Positions 18,930-27,400 of a stretch of DNA of 64,000 nt are shown here, piece after piece. The stretch is from Phycisphaerae bacterium. GTDB taxonomy: Bacteria; Planctomycetota; Phycisphaerae; UBA1845. The notes beneath the pieces were generated by a model. It worked only from the letters and a program-made list of their open reading frames with translations, made no database searches and was not told the DNA's origin. The stretch lies in contig JAJDDQ010000031.1 in the NCBI GenBank assembly GCA_029260215.1, forward strand, positions 1 to 64,000, in the 5' to 3' direction. Each line of letters starts with the position of its first letter. Within the stretch, counting starts at the first letter, position 1. Made by a program: the position numbers and the translations under genes.

Positions 18930-19035
18930 CCATTGTCGGCTCGACGCGGTTTCCCAACCCGCACCGAACACGTTAGACAACCTGTTCACGCGACGCTTTC
19001 GCATCGCCTCGAACCCTCGTTTCCGATTGCCCCGA

Positions 19036-19296
19036 CTAGGCTCGCAACTGAGCGTCGGATTGATCGGTCAGGTTCGCAACTTTCAGCATGCTCACCGGCA
19101 CAATCAGAGGGGCGTGGATTCCGTCAACGTGGACGACCGCGAAATGATCCTTCTCATTCCCTCGATCGCTCAACAGGACGATCTCACCTGCCACCGCCAG
19201 ATCCGGTCCCAACTGGGCGGCGATTTGCTCGAAATCGGGGCAAATCGCATTGCCGAGTTGAAACGCTACTTGATTTCCGGTCTTGAGCTTAAACAC
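19036..19296 (-). CDS. Small hypothetical protein
   Basis: I do not recognise a family. An 86-residue product is proposed from a GTG at 19296 preceded by GGGAGGA about 9 bases upstream; the frame is open to 19623 but the upstream part has no protein-like character. The segment LKTGNQVAFQLGNAICPDF...LAVAGEIVLLSDRGNEKDHFAVVHVDGIHAPLIVPVSMLKV has the alternating hydrophobic pattern of a small beta-rich domain. No signal peptide or membrane segment. It stands alone, divergent from the VOC gene, so a spurious frame remains possible. Confidence 0.4.
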   Translation of the reverse strand: MFKLKTGNQVAFQLGNAICPDFEQIAAQLGPDLAVAGEIVLLSDRGNEKDHFAVVHVDGIHAPLIVPVSMLKVANLTDQSDAQLRA

Positions 19297-19610
19297 GACC
19301 CGTGCTCCTCCCGCGGTATGTACCGCACACTTGCCGCCGAACCTTAAGCACGCCCCGTGCCAGCAACCCCGCAAGCACGCAACTATGTCATTAATTGTTG
19401 AGAACAAACGACTTAGAGTCGCTGGCGGGTCTTCGGTTACCTCCGCGTCACCCCGATAAACGAGCGAAATTCGGCAAGTCTCTGCAAACCGTCGGAAAGA
19501 ACTTTCACAACCGCCGAGGTCCAGGCTTCGTGTCAATGCGACGCGATTGTCCAATTCGCGCACAACCGCTACAAACCCACTTCGTACTCCCTCAAACCAA
19601 GAGAATGTAA
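19297..19610. other. Divergent intergenic region
   Basis: It separates the small minus-strand frame (start 19296) from the VOC gene (start 19611). I see no hairpin family or convincing promoter boxes. An AT-richer patch around 19382-19405 (TATGTCATTAATTGTTGAGA) is the likeliest place for promoters. Confidence 0.3.
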
Positions 19611-20006
19611 ATGAAACAGACAATTGGTCTTGTAGCCCTGGTGGTGGCGGACTACGACGAAGCCATCAGATTCTACGTGGACATCCTGGGCTTCAGCCTC
19701 ATCGAAGACACCCTCATCAAGGCCCAAGACAAGAGATGGGTCATGGTGGCTCCGCCCGGCTCGACTGAATCCCGGTTACTGTTGGCCAGGGCTGTGGGGG
19801 AGGAACAAACTTCGCGCGTCGGCAATCAGACCGGCGGACGCGTATTCCTGTTTCTTCAGACAGATAATTTCTGGCGTGACTTTAACACATACAAAGGCAG
19901 GGGCGTCGTCTTCGTGCGCCAACCCGTCGAGGAGTCCTACGGCACGGTCGCTGTTTTCGAGGATATCTACGGAAACCTGTGGGACTTGGTGCAGCCCACA
20001 CAATAG
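19611..20006 (+). CDS. VOC/glyoxalase superfamily protein
   Basis: A 131-residue single-domain vicinal-oxygen-chelate protein. The two beta-alpha-beta-beta-beta halves are clear: IGLVALVVADYDEAIRFYVDILGFSLIED, then GRVFLFLQTDNFWRDFNTYKGRGVVFV ... YGTVAVFEDIYGNLWDLVQP. The first metal position, usually His, is not evident in GLVALVV, and the usual final Glu is replaced by the WDLVQP ending seen in many uncharacterised members. True glyoxalase I activity is therefore doubtful. Could be a lyase, a dioxygenase-like protein or a ligand-binding protein. Single gene; it converges on the sigma54 regulator. Confidence 0.85.
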   Translation: MKQTIGLVALVVADYDEAIRFYVDILGFSLIEDTLIKAQDKRWVMVAPPGSTESRLLLARAVGEEQTSRVGNQTGGRVFLFLQTDNFWRDFNTYKGRGVVFVRQPVEESYGTVAVFEDIYGNLWDLVQPTQ

Positions 20007-20020
20007 ATGCCGGATTTACC

Positions 20021-21544
20021 CTACAAGCGGTACTTGCGACGCTTGTTGTAAAGCGTGCGTGTGGACAGCCCCAGCATCCGCGAAAGGTCCGCCTGGTTCT
20101 CGCCGCCATTCTCGATGGACTGTTCGAGCACGACGCGTTCGCAGCGATCAACGAATTCCGGCAGGGTCATGCGCCCAGCCGCGATCATGTTGCAGGCGTT
20201 TTCGAGGGTTTCCCTGGTCAGGACTTCGTTCGTGGACTTGAGCGACTGCACATGACGTTCGAGGAACGCGCTCGGCAGATCGCGCAGCGTCAGCTCATCC
20301 CCCTCGGTCTTGAAAGCCATCGCCCGGCGGATCAGATTCTCCAATTCCCGGACGTTCCCCTCGAGCGCACAACCCGACAGCAATTGATGCACACGATGCC
20401 CCACACGCGCGACGGGCTTGTCGTAGTGCATGGCGTACTTCTTGATGAAGAAATCAACCAGCAGCGGAATATCCTCGCGCCGCTCGCGCAAAGGCGGAAT
20501 TTCGAGTGCAATAACGTTCAGGCGTTGATAAAGATCAAGCCGAAAACGCTCTTCCTCGACCAGCGCCGGAATGCGCCGGTTGGAGGCTGCGATCACGCGA
20601 ACATCGACCGCGTATTCGCGATCACTGCCGACCGGCATGACCACGCCCTCTTGCAGAAAGCGCAGCAGTTTCGGCTGCAATTCCAGCGACATTTCACCGA
20701 TTTCATCGAGGAAAACCGTCCCACCGTCAGCCGCCCGGAAATACCCGTCACGCGGCTCGGTTGCCCCGGTAAACGCACCTTTGACGTGTCCGAACAGGGC
20801 GCTCTCAGCCAATGTCCCCGTGATGGCGGCGCAGTTGACCGCGAGAAACGCTCGGCTGGACCGCTTGGGATCAAGGCGGTGGATCATCTCCGCGAGCAGT
20901 TGCTTACCCGTTCCCGATTCCCCGTAGGTCAGCACCGGGGCGTCTGATATTTCGGCAGCGCGGGAGGCTTGTTGAAGCAGGCTGGCCATCGCCCGACTGC
21001 ATCCGACAATGCCGGTGCTCTCGTAAATCTCCCCGCTGTGCAGTTTCTTGTTGTGTTCAACGGATCGCCGGTGACGCTGGCAAGCGTGGTCGAGTCGTTT
21101 TCGCAGAACGTCGTTGTCGATGCGTCCGCTTTCATCGATCTCGACGAAGCCAGCCAACCCGTTGTTGATGGCTTCGCAACAGACGGAGACATCGACCGAC
21201 GCGTCGATTGTCATCACGACCTGCGTATCGGCGGACACCTGGCGGATGGCACGGATGCCGTCGACCAGTTCGTCGTAGGCGCCTCGCAGGCGAGCACCCT
21301 TCTCCCACGCGACAATCATCGCGACGGAGTACATCGGTTCCGCTGCGAGCTTCGGGAGCGCGTCAGCCAACGAGCCGACCGCATGCACGTCATAGCCAAA
21401 TTCGCGCAGACTCGCTGCAATTTCCTCGCGGAAATCGTCCACGATATTGATAAGAAGCAACCTTTCGGCTGCCACTTTAGAAAGGTGCAACCCTTCTCCC
21501 TCCCGCAACTTTCCCTGCCCCACCATCCGTTGATTTGATGGCAC
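20021..21544 (-). CDS. NtrC-type sigma54 activator with degenerate receiver domain
   Basis: A 507-residue enhancer-binding protein. The AAA+ domain has Walker A GESGTGK (208-214), the sigma54-contacting GAFTGA loop (256-261), Walker B TVFLDEIGEM (D280) and a GNVRELEN arginine-finger region. The last ~40 residues are a Fis-type helix-turn-helix (NQADLSRMLGLSTRTLYNKRRKYRL). The N-terminal ~150 residues look like a receiver (RLLLINIVDDFREE...), but the phospho-acceptor Asp strand reads VAMIVAWEKG and the conserved Lys position reads FVEID. Control by phosphorylation is therefore unlikely. Start uncertain: 21526 or a TTG after GGGAGGGAGAAGGG are alternatives. No kinase beside it. Confidence 0.88.
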   Translation of the reverse strand: MPSNQRMVGQGKLREGEGLHLSKVAAERLLLINIVDDFREEIAASLREFGYDVHAVGSLADALPKLAAEPMYSVAMIVAWEKGARLRGAYDELVDGIRAIRQVSADTQVVMTIDASVDVSVCCEAINNGLAGFVEIDESGRIDNDVLRKRLDHACQRHRRSVEHNKKLHSGEIYESTGIVGCSRAMASLLQQASRAAEISDAPVLTYGESGTGKQLLAEMIHRLDPKRSSRAFLAVNCAAITGTLAESALFGHVKGAFTGATEPRDGYFRAADGGTVFLDEIGEMSLELQPKLLRFLQEGVVMPVGSDREYAVDVRVIAASNRRIPALVEEERFRLDLYQRLNVIALEIPPLRERREDIPLLVDFFIKKYAMHYDKPVARVGHRVHQLLSGCALEGNVRELENLIRRAMAFKTEGDELTLRDLPSAFLERHVQSLKSTNEVLTRETLENACNMIAAGRMTLPEFVDRCERVVLEQSIENGGENQADLSRMLGLSTRTLYNKRRKYRL

Positions 21545-21890
21545 GTGAACGGTCGGACCGGGAATCCTCTCTCCTCAGTCGGCCTGACGTCGGCCGTCTT
21601 GGGAAGCTGCCTCCACACAGCCTCTCAAGCAGTCGCAATCCTAATGGAAACGCATGCGCGAGTCAAGAAAATGCCGGTTTTCACGGGCGACAACTTCATA
21701 AGAACAAAAAACTTGCCGCAATTTCAAGTCAAACGCGACAGCCGCAAGCGGCACGCGAACAGCACACACTATAGGTCCGGATAATGCCCGAAAAAGCGAG
21801 GATGATCGGACCCAGATTCAAGACTGTCGATCGACTCAGCCTGCACCGAGCGAGGATTTCCAGTGCATTGTCATGACTCGATTGACGGAT

Positions 21891-21974
21891 TGGGTGCCCC
21901 ACGGCTTTAGCCGTGGGGAAGTCGAATCCGAGAACCTATTCGACTCTCCCACCTCTGAAGAGGTGGGGCACCCA
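21891..21974. repeat. Cloverleaf-like 84-base inverted-repeat element
   Basis: Perfect 12-bp outer arms, TGGGTGCCCCAC (21891-21902) and GTGGGGCACCCA (21963-21974). They enclose three further hairpins: CCCCACGGCT/AGCCGTGGGG, AGTCGAAT/ATTCGACT, and CCCACCTCT/AGAGGTGGG. The first and third overlap the outer arms, so two alternative folds compete. Looks like a miniature mobile or REP-type element in the gap 21545-22000, where I see no gene. Confidence 0.7.
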
Positions 21975-22000
21975 CCCTTCGATTCACGCGTGACAAAGCG

Positions 22001-22381
22001 CTAGCGGTTGCGGGCGAACGTACGCCCCAACTCAACGTCGCCGCATTGGGTAACCACGACGGAGTCGATGCCGCCACGCAGGCTCCAGCGCGATTCGACC
22101 TCCATCCACCTCGGGCGACAGCAGGCAGACAGGTCATCGAGAATGCGGTTGGTGACATCCTCGTAGTAGATGCCCTCGGTCCGATAGGATTGAAGGTAAA
22201 GCTTCAGGCTGCGCAGCTCGACGCACAAATCGGACGCCACGTAGCGGAAAATCAGCTTTCCGAAATCCGGCTGCGACGTGACCGGGCAGACGCTGGTGAA
22301 TTCGTGGGCCGTGTGCGTAATGAGGTAATTCCGCTTGGGATGCGGATTGGCGAAGGATTCAAGCAGTGACGTGTCAGGCAC
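22001..22381 (-). CDS. queF: NADPH-dependent 7-cyano-7-deazaguanine reductase
   Basis: Reduces preQ0 to preQ1 in queuosine biosynthesis, in the cytosol. The 126-residue length and sequence fit the short, single-domain (type I) QueF. The catalytic cysteine and aspartate lie in SVCPVTSQPDFG (~30-41). The family motifs ELRSLKLYLQSYR and VESRWSLRGGI follow. The start is a GTG at 22381 (VPDTSLLESFANPHP). An in-frame stop 18 codons further upstream limits alternatives. No other queuosine gene is adjacent. Transcribed in the same direction as the small gene at 22493-22666, 111 bases upstream. Confidence 0.92.
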   Translation of the reverse strand: MPDTSLLESFANPHPKRNYLITHTAHEFTSVCPVTSQPDFGKLIFRYVASDLCVELRSLKLYLQSYRTEGIYYEDVTNRILDDLSACCRPRWMEVESRWSLRGGIDSVVVTQCGDVELGRTFARNR

Positions 22382-22492
22382 GGGTAACTCGCGATACGGA
22401 TCAGGAAACGCAACTCGTTCGACGGCGGCAGAGTTTCACCAATATCCCCCGCCCGTCAAGACAGCCGGGGGCTGAGTGTGTCCCTGTGAAGA

Positions 22493-22666
22493 TTATTGCG
22501 ACAGACCTGCCGCGATGGCCCAGCCGATCATGGCACCGAACATGGCACCCGTAATCGGCGAGCTGGTGGCTCACGAGCCGCAGTCGCCGGCTTTTCGCTT
22601 GCCCGCCCATCCGAGCAATCCGCCCAGCATTGCGCCCGCAGAGATCGAAAGCGCGTTGATAACCAT
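22493..22666 (-). CDS. Tiny two-helix membrane protein with in-frame TGA (candidate selenoprotein)
   Basis: The frame opens at 22666 with AGGGAG six to seven bases before the ATG. It encodes MVINALSISAGAMLGGLLGW and AGKRKAGDCGS, then TGA as codon 32 (22571-22573). Reading on in the same frame gives ATSSPITGAMFGAMIGWAIAAGLSQ and a TAA. The part after the TGA is a second glycine-zipper helix that mirrors the first (GAMxGxxxGWA), as expected of one intact two-helix protein. Reading TGA as selenocysteine gives Cys-Gly-Ser-Sec, a CxxU redox motif at the helix turn, beside a TSSP segment. Small membrane proteins with Cys...CPxTSxP turns (DUF6132-like) look similar. By eye I find only a weak stem (CCG-AUUA-CGG) where a SECIS should be. 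The alternative is a nonsense mutation in a once Cys- or Ser-containing gene. Confidence 0.45.
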
Positions 22667-22809
22667 ATCAAGCTCCCTGGTGTGTGTGGCGATCGCGTTG
22701 TCTCCGACGCACCCGTCGAATCGTCGCCAATCGTCGTTTTTTGTCGCCGCCAGCCAGCCCAACGGTGACGCCGTCGTCAAACCGATCATTGAACCGAACA
22801 CGCCCGCAT

Positions 22810-22825
22810 TATAGTATCTACTATA
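22810..22825. promoter_or_regulatory. Palindrome in divergent promoter region
   Basis: TATAGTA-TC-TACTATA is a perfect 7-bp inverted repeat in the 301-base gap between the tiny membrane gene (start 22666, -) and the serine protease (start 22968, +). It resembles an operator overlapping -10-like sequences on either strand. I see no gene in the gap. Confidence 0.4.
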
Positions 22826-22967
22826 GTGTTTATCGTGCAGGCCGACTTGCGACGATATTACGATCATCGGATTCGTACCGCAAAGTGTGCCCGCGAGGCA
22901 AGCCCGTGCTGTTGGCCGACACCGCAGCAGCTGTTGTCGTCGGGATTGAAAACGAGGTATTTAGAAC

Positions 22968-25265
22968 ATGAAACGAAGCATCTGGGTTTTCCCCGTACTG
23001 TTGGCTGGCGTTGTTTTTTCGTGTGTCGAGCAGGCCCGGGCGCAAAGCCTGGACGAAGAAACACTGGATCGTGTGAAGCTGGCTGCGGTCATGGTACGCA
23101 CGGCTGCGTCGAAGAATCGCGAGGGTGACGACCCGCAAGGCACGGGCAGCGGATTCTTCGTCAATGCGACGGGATTGTGCATCACCAACAACCACGTCGT
23201 GGACCCTGGGCACAAGAAGTCATCACAGGAGAAATTTGACTTGAAGGGGCGACTCAACCGCCTCGTGTGGACGGTGGTTCGCGAAAGCGGAACGGACAAC
23301 GAAGAAGGATACAAAGCCGACGTCCTTTACCAGAACGAACAGGCTGACATCGCTGTTCTTCAGGTTAAGAACGAAGATGGCGAGTTCCTTGATACGCCCG
23401 ACGGGTTTCTGACGTTTCTTCCCACGTCCGATGTAAGCCCCGGATTGAAGGCGTTCTGCTTCGGATTTCCGGGCGGCGATCGGTTGAAAACCACCAAGGA
23501 GTTTCCACCGGTTCGCTTGTCATCCGGAAATATTGTAAATATTCCGCGCACCACTTCGGGCCGAATCAGAATGATCGAGACCGATGTGTTGGCCAACCCC
23601 GGCAACAGCGGTGGCCCCTTTGTGAACGAAACCGGCCAGCTGATCGGTGTCCTGACGCTTGGTTCTCAAACCGAGAGTCGCACGAACACGACGATGCTTG
23701 TTCCCGGTGATCTTGTTCAGGAGATGATTGCCACAGCTTTCAATCGCGGCAAGGTTCCCGCCGGTGTGGATATTGACCCTTTTTACGACCTGTTCGTCGA
23801 CGGCAGCCGTGTGTGGAAACTCCCGCTGCTCGAGCGCAAAGCCAATCTGGACTGTCTGACCGTGGACTCCGACACGCGGGTTTGCGGCAAAGTTGCACAA
23901 AAGACCATCAAGTGGCCTTCACCTTTGGGCGACATCGAAGTGCCGATTTCAGCTATGGCGTACATGCGCAAGGACGATCGTCACGCGATGGCGTTTATCG
24001 ACGGCGGCGATCGATTCCCGTTCGACCCGTCTGAAGTCACCATCAAGTTCGCGCCCGAGGGCGGGCAACCGATCGACATAGACCTCGACGACGTGGATGC
24101 GATTTCGTTTCGCCGGCCAACAGCCCCACCCAAACTCCCGACAGGCACTGCCCTGGTTCTCAAAGGGCGCGATTACAATGTCTCGCTACAGGAAATCACC
24201 GGCGAGTTGAAGATCGACTCCGGCTCGATCCTGGGTGAACTCAAAGTACAAGCCGCCGACGTGAAACGCATCGTGGAAGAAGATCTCGATCGCGTGTTCT
24301 ACACCAAGAGCGGCTCCCGGCTGGCCGGTGAGGTTGCACCGCACAAGTTGAGGGGGATTTTGGCGTGGAGCGGGTCGCCGATCACGTTTACGTACGAGGA
24401 TGAGGAGGTCAACAACATTGAGATCAGGCCCATCAACTATCGCGAGGAAGTACTGGACAGCGAGTTGAGCCTCGTGGCCTCGTTAGAGACCTCTGATCCG
24501 CGACTGGTCAACATCGCCGAATTACTCGACCACAACCTGTTCGTTGAAGCGAAACCGTTTATCGATGAACTAATCGAAGGACGCGCTTTTCGTGACCTGT
24601 CATCGGAAAAGAAGAACCAGCTACGCTTTCTGAACGGTGAATACCTGATTCGCAGCGGGCAATTCGCCGCCGCCGCCGATGCGTTCAAGAAGGTGCGCAG
24701 CGCAAAAGTTGAAAGCATAGCCTGGAACGCGCGTGCCCGACTCGCCATTCTTAATCGTTACGAGAACGGCCAATACAACGGTGAACCTGTTTCCGAACCG
24801 CGCGTGTTCAAGCTGGCAGCCCGGGCGCTGGCTGAGGAGCTGGCGGACAAGGGTGCCATTGGTGTCGAGAGTGTTGAGGACAGCAAACCGGACTCTCGCG
24901 GCGACTACCTCAAGATTCTCAAACGCAGCAAGTCCACCGAGGAAATCCTGCAAATCGCTAACAGCCTGACCACGGGGTCGTCGGAGGAGTACATCGTCTA
25001 CCTGTGGCGCATCACCGCCCAGGCCCACGCCAACGAGATTCAGCGATTGGCCCGGCAACAGCGGGATTTCCAGGAACAGTTGACCCGCCCCGGCCCCGGC
25101 GGGCGACCGCTTGTAGCCGCCCAACGCCGGCAACTGGATCGAAAAATCACGCAACTGACTCGGGATATTGGGACGGCCCAGGAAGCGGAAGCGATCCTTC
25201 GCGGTAAAATCGAAGAAGCTGGTTTCATCATCGATGACCCCGACAATCTCGCCCGCCGCGATTGA
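22968..25265 (+). CDS. Secreted trypsin-like serine protease with C-terminal repeat region
   Basis: A 765-residue exported protein (signal ~1-25, ending QARA). The chymotrypsin-fold triad is visible: H76 (NNHVV), D127 (ADIAVLQV) and S214 (PGNSGGP), as in HtrA/S1C proteases. No PDZ domain is evident. Instead a beta-rich region follows (~290-500), with two related repeats about DCLTVDSDTRVCGKVAQKTIKWPSPLGDIEVPI and IKFAPEGGQ/LVLKGRDYNVSLQEITGELKI. Then come TPR-like helices (~530-640) and a C-terminal coiled coil (EIQRLARQQRDFQEQL ... RQLDRKITQLTRDIGTAQEAEAILRGK). GAGG precedes the start by ~9 bases. Probably periplasmic quality control or cleavage of an envelope substrate. Confidence 0.85.
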   Translation: MKRSIWVFPVLLAGVVFSCVEQARAQSLDEETLDRVKLAAVMVRTAASKNREGDDPQGTGSGFFVNATGLCITNNHVVDPGHKKSSQEKFDLKGRLNRLVWTVVRESGTDNEEGYKADVLYQNEQADIAVLQVKNEDGEFLDTPDGFLTFLPTSDVSPGLKAFCFGFPGGDRLKTTKEFPPVRLSSGNIVNIPRTTSGRIRMIETDVLANPGNSGGPFVNETGQLIGVLTLGSQTESRTNTTMLVPGDLVQEMIATAFNRGKVPAGVDIDPFYDLFVDGSRVWKLPLLERKANLDCLTVDSDTRVCGKVAQKTIKWPSPLGDIEVPISAMAYMRKDDRHAMAFIDGGDRFPFDPSEVTIKFAPEGGQPIDIDLDDVDAISFRRPTAPPKLPTGTALVLKGRDYNVSLQEITGELKIDSGSILGELKVQAADVKRIVEEDLDRVFYTKSGSRLAGEVAPHKLRGILAWSGSPITFTYEDEEVNNIEIRPINYREEVLDSELSLVASLETSDPRLVNIAELLDHNLFVEAKPFIDELIEGRAFRDLSSEKKNQLRFLNGEYLIRSGQFAAAADAFKKVRSAKVESIAWNARARLAILNRYENGQYNGEPVSEPRVFKLAARALAEELADKGAIGVESVEDSKPDSRGDYLKILKRSKSTEEILQIANSLTTGSSEEYIVYLWRITAQAHANEIQRLARQQRDFQEQLTRPGPGGRPLVAAQRRQLDRKITQLTRDIGTAQEAEAILRGKIEEAGFIIDDPDNLARRD

Positions 25266-25359
25266 CCGGGGTGGAGGGCAATCTTTCGTTTCAACCCACG
25301 GTCGGCGATAGATCGTGGCATGGACCGGTCCGTGACCGGCTTGGGGTTTTCCGCGCGCT

Positions 25360-26130
25360 TTGACCTATTCCGTTCTCATTCTTGCCGCAGCCGCGTTTGT
25401 GACGTCGATGATCTCGGGGATCATCGGCATGGGCGGTGGCATCCTCATGCTGGCCACGATGTTCTGCTTCCTGCCGCACGCGGAGGCCATCCCCAGCCAT
25501 GCAGCCGTTCAACTCGTCAGCAACACCACGCGCGTGGCGGGCTTCATTGGCCACGTCGATTGGCGGGCCTACCGCAGATTCGTGTGCGGGGCGATTCCGG
25601 GATCCGCCTTGGGCGCCGTGCTCTTGTGGGGACTTGGCGATCCGGGTGAGAGCGAGCCTTACTTGAAGCTCATCGTCGGTGCCTACATTCTGATTATCAC
25701 GTTCCTGCCCAAATCGAAGGGATCGGGGCGATTGGCGAAATGGTTCGATTTCCCTCTTATGGGGGTTGTGGCTGGGACCGCGGGGCTGACCATCGGTGCC
25801 ATCGGGCCGCTGATCGCACCACTGTTCGCCCGGCGAGATTTCGTAAAGGAGCGACTCATCGCCACCAAGGCGCTCTGCCAGACGACGATTCACGTTTTGA
25901 AAATTCCGGCGTTCTTGCTGTTTCGATCGCTCGATATCGAGAGGCTGGGCATGCTGACGCTCATCATGATGGTCATGGTCATTCCCGGCACGCTCGCGGG
26001 TAAAGCCGTTCTCAAGCGGGTGAGCGAGACACAATTCGGACGACTCTATCTCATCACACTGACCGTCGCCGGTCTCAAGGTGTTGCTGGTGGACGGTGTT
26101 TGGCCTTTGTTGTCATCCGAAATCGAATGA
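25360..26130 (+). CDS. TSUP (TauE/SafE) family membrane permease
   Basis: A 256-residue multi-pass inner-membrane protein, predicted to export small sulfur-containing or organic anions. The start is TTG at 25360 (MTYSVLILAAAAFVTSMISGIIGMGGGILMLA). The first helix with the SGIIGMGGG motif and the second internal copy GVVAGTAGLTIGAIGPLIAPLF are characteristic of the inverted-repeat TSUP fold. About seven to eight hydrophobic segments are visible. The substrate cannot be inferred from neighbours. Its stop overlaps the end of the convergent radical SAM gene by 18 bases. Confidence 0.85.
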   Translation: MTYSVLILAAAAFVTSMISGIIGMGGGILMLATMFCFLPHAEAIPSHAAVQLVSNTTRVAGFIGHVDWRAYRRFVCGAIPGSALGAVLLWGLGDPGESEPYLKLIVGAYILIITFLPKSKGSGRLAKWFDFPLMGVVAGTAGLTIGAIGPLIAPLFARRDFVKERLIATKALCQTTIHVLKIPAFLLFRSLDIERLGMLTLIMMVMVIPGTLAGKAVLKRVSETQFGRLYLITLTVAGLKVLLVDGVWPLLSSEIE

Positions 26131-27165
26131 CAATTGCGGTTCGCTATTCTCAATTTTGCGAAACGGGCTTTCGTCTGACGAGCGCCGCAAACCGAATCGC
26201 CGGGCGGATACGTTGAACAGATCCTTGATACTGTCCCAGTAGACCCCCTCGCCTCGCATTCGCCGGCCAAACCGAGAATCGCTCATGCCCCCGGATCGGA
26301 TGTCTCGGATTCGATGCTCGATTCTGCTTGCCCGGTCCGGCATGACCCTTCGCACGCGCTCCCAGAAAATCTGCTCAACGCTCCCGGGCAAGCGCAACGC
26401 GGCGAAACCGGCTCGGCTTACGCCCATGTCGGCTGATCGTTCCAGGATTTCGGGAATCTCGCAATCGTTCAGGCCGGGGATGATCGGTGCGACCAGCACA
26501 CCGACCGGCACGCCCGCGTCGCGCAGGCACCGTATCGCCTCAAATCGCAGTGACGGCGGCGGCGCGTGGGGTTCGATAAGGTCGGCTGTCTCATCTTTGG
26601 CAAAAGGGATGCTCATGTAGACCATAGCGCCAGCGACCCGATTGTGGTCAGCCAGCAACTCGGCATCTCGGCGCACGAGACAGGATTTGGTCACGATTGC
26701 CAGCGGGTTGCGGAATCGCCGGCACACCTCGATGCAGGCGCGCGTCAGGCCGTACCGAATCTCGTACGGTTGATAACAATCCGTAACGCCCGAAAAGACG
26801 ATGCCCTCCCGTTTCCACTTGCGCGACCCCAGCCCGGTCGCGAGCAAATCGGCTGCGTTGACCTTGGCCACCAGCTTGGTGTCAAAGTCCGTCCCCGCGC
26901 CGTAGCCGAGGTATTCGTGATAAGGTCTTGCGTAGCAATAGGCGCAGGCATGCTGGCATCCGCGATAGGGGTTCACGGACCATCGAAAGGACAGGTCGGG
27001 GCTATCGTTTTCCGACAGGATCGAACGTGCCTCTTCCTCGTAGACTTCGATGGATACGCGAGGCGGCGGGCCGATCCACGTCCGATAACTGCTTTCATAG
27101 GGATTCGGAGGGTTTTCGACGCGACGCATGGCTTTGGCCCAATGTGTTCGGGTTTTGTTTGGCAT
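26113..27165 (-). CDS. PA0069/Rv2578c-type radical SAM protein
   Basis: A 350-residue protein with the radical SAM cluster motif CQHACAYC (C70, C74, C77) after SFRWSVNPYRG. This context, with YARPYHEYLGYGAGTDFDTKL, VTDCYQPYE, CLVRRDAELL and IIPGLND, matches the PA0069 family, distant relatives of spore photoproduct lyase. The ATG at 27165 (MPNKTRTHWAKAMRR) is chosen over the longer frame to 27357, whose extra N-terminus looks non-coding. The C-terminal ~40 residues are basic. Function of this family is unknown; DNA or nucleotide repair is often suggested. Confidence 0.88.
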   Translation of the reverse strand: MPNKTRTHWAKAMRRVENPPNPYESSYRTWIGPPPRVSIEVYEEEARSILSENDSPDLSFRWSVNPYRGCQHACAYCYARPYHEYLGYGAGTDFDTKLVAKVNAADLLATGLGSRKWKREGIVFSGVTDCYQPYEIRYGLTRACIEVCRRFRNPLAIVTKSCLVRRDAELLADHNRVAGAMVYMSIPFAKDETADLIEPHAPPPSLRFEAIRCLRDAGVPVGVLVAPIIPGLNDCEIPEILERSADMGVSRAGFAALRLPGSVEQIFWERVRRVMPDRASRIEHRIRDIRSGGMSDSRFGRRMRGEGVYWDSIKDLFNVSARRFGLRRSSDESPFRKIENSEPQLSFDFG

Positions 27166-27318
27166 TCTATCGGCCCCACGGTGGCCTTGCAAGTGTTTTC
27201 TGGGGTCGATTTTCTGCTTGGTAAATTTTATTTTTTCATTGAGGGTGGATTTTTGGCCTGCCGGGTGGAATTTGTTTGTATAAAACGATGAGCGAGGGCG
27301 TCGAAAAAGAATTTCGAC

Positions 27319-27348
27319 TTGAAACTTGCGTACAGGTTCCGCTAATAT
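27319..27348 (+). promoter_or_regulatory. Candidate sigma70 promoter for the prepilin/kinase pair
   Basis: TTGAAA (27319-27324) and TAATAT (27343-27348), separated by 18 bases, lie about 55 bases before the ATG at 27401. Both boxes are close to consensus and nothing else occupies the gap. Confidence 0.45.
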
Positions 27349-27400
27349 GCAGTGCAACTGACAATCGGCGGGGAATCCCTACCGACGGAAGGGTGGATCG

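Noticed and set aside
18120-19286. Plus-strand open frame of 388 codons
   Set aside because: It runs antisense through the acetyltransferase gene and then through all three hairpin repeats, which would give a repeated nonsense peptide (YEQPKPGRERER). No family match.
22571-22867. 98-residue minus-strand frame starting at 22867 and ending at the TGA
   Set aside because: The first ~67 codons look non-coding and cover the divergent promoter region. The ribosome site and the helix both point to the ATG at 22666.
27166-27357. N-terminal extension of the radical SAM gene to 27357
   Set aside because: The extra 64 residues have no homology-like pattern and overlap the promoter region of the divergent prepilin gene.
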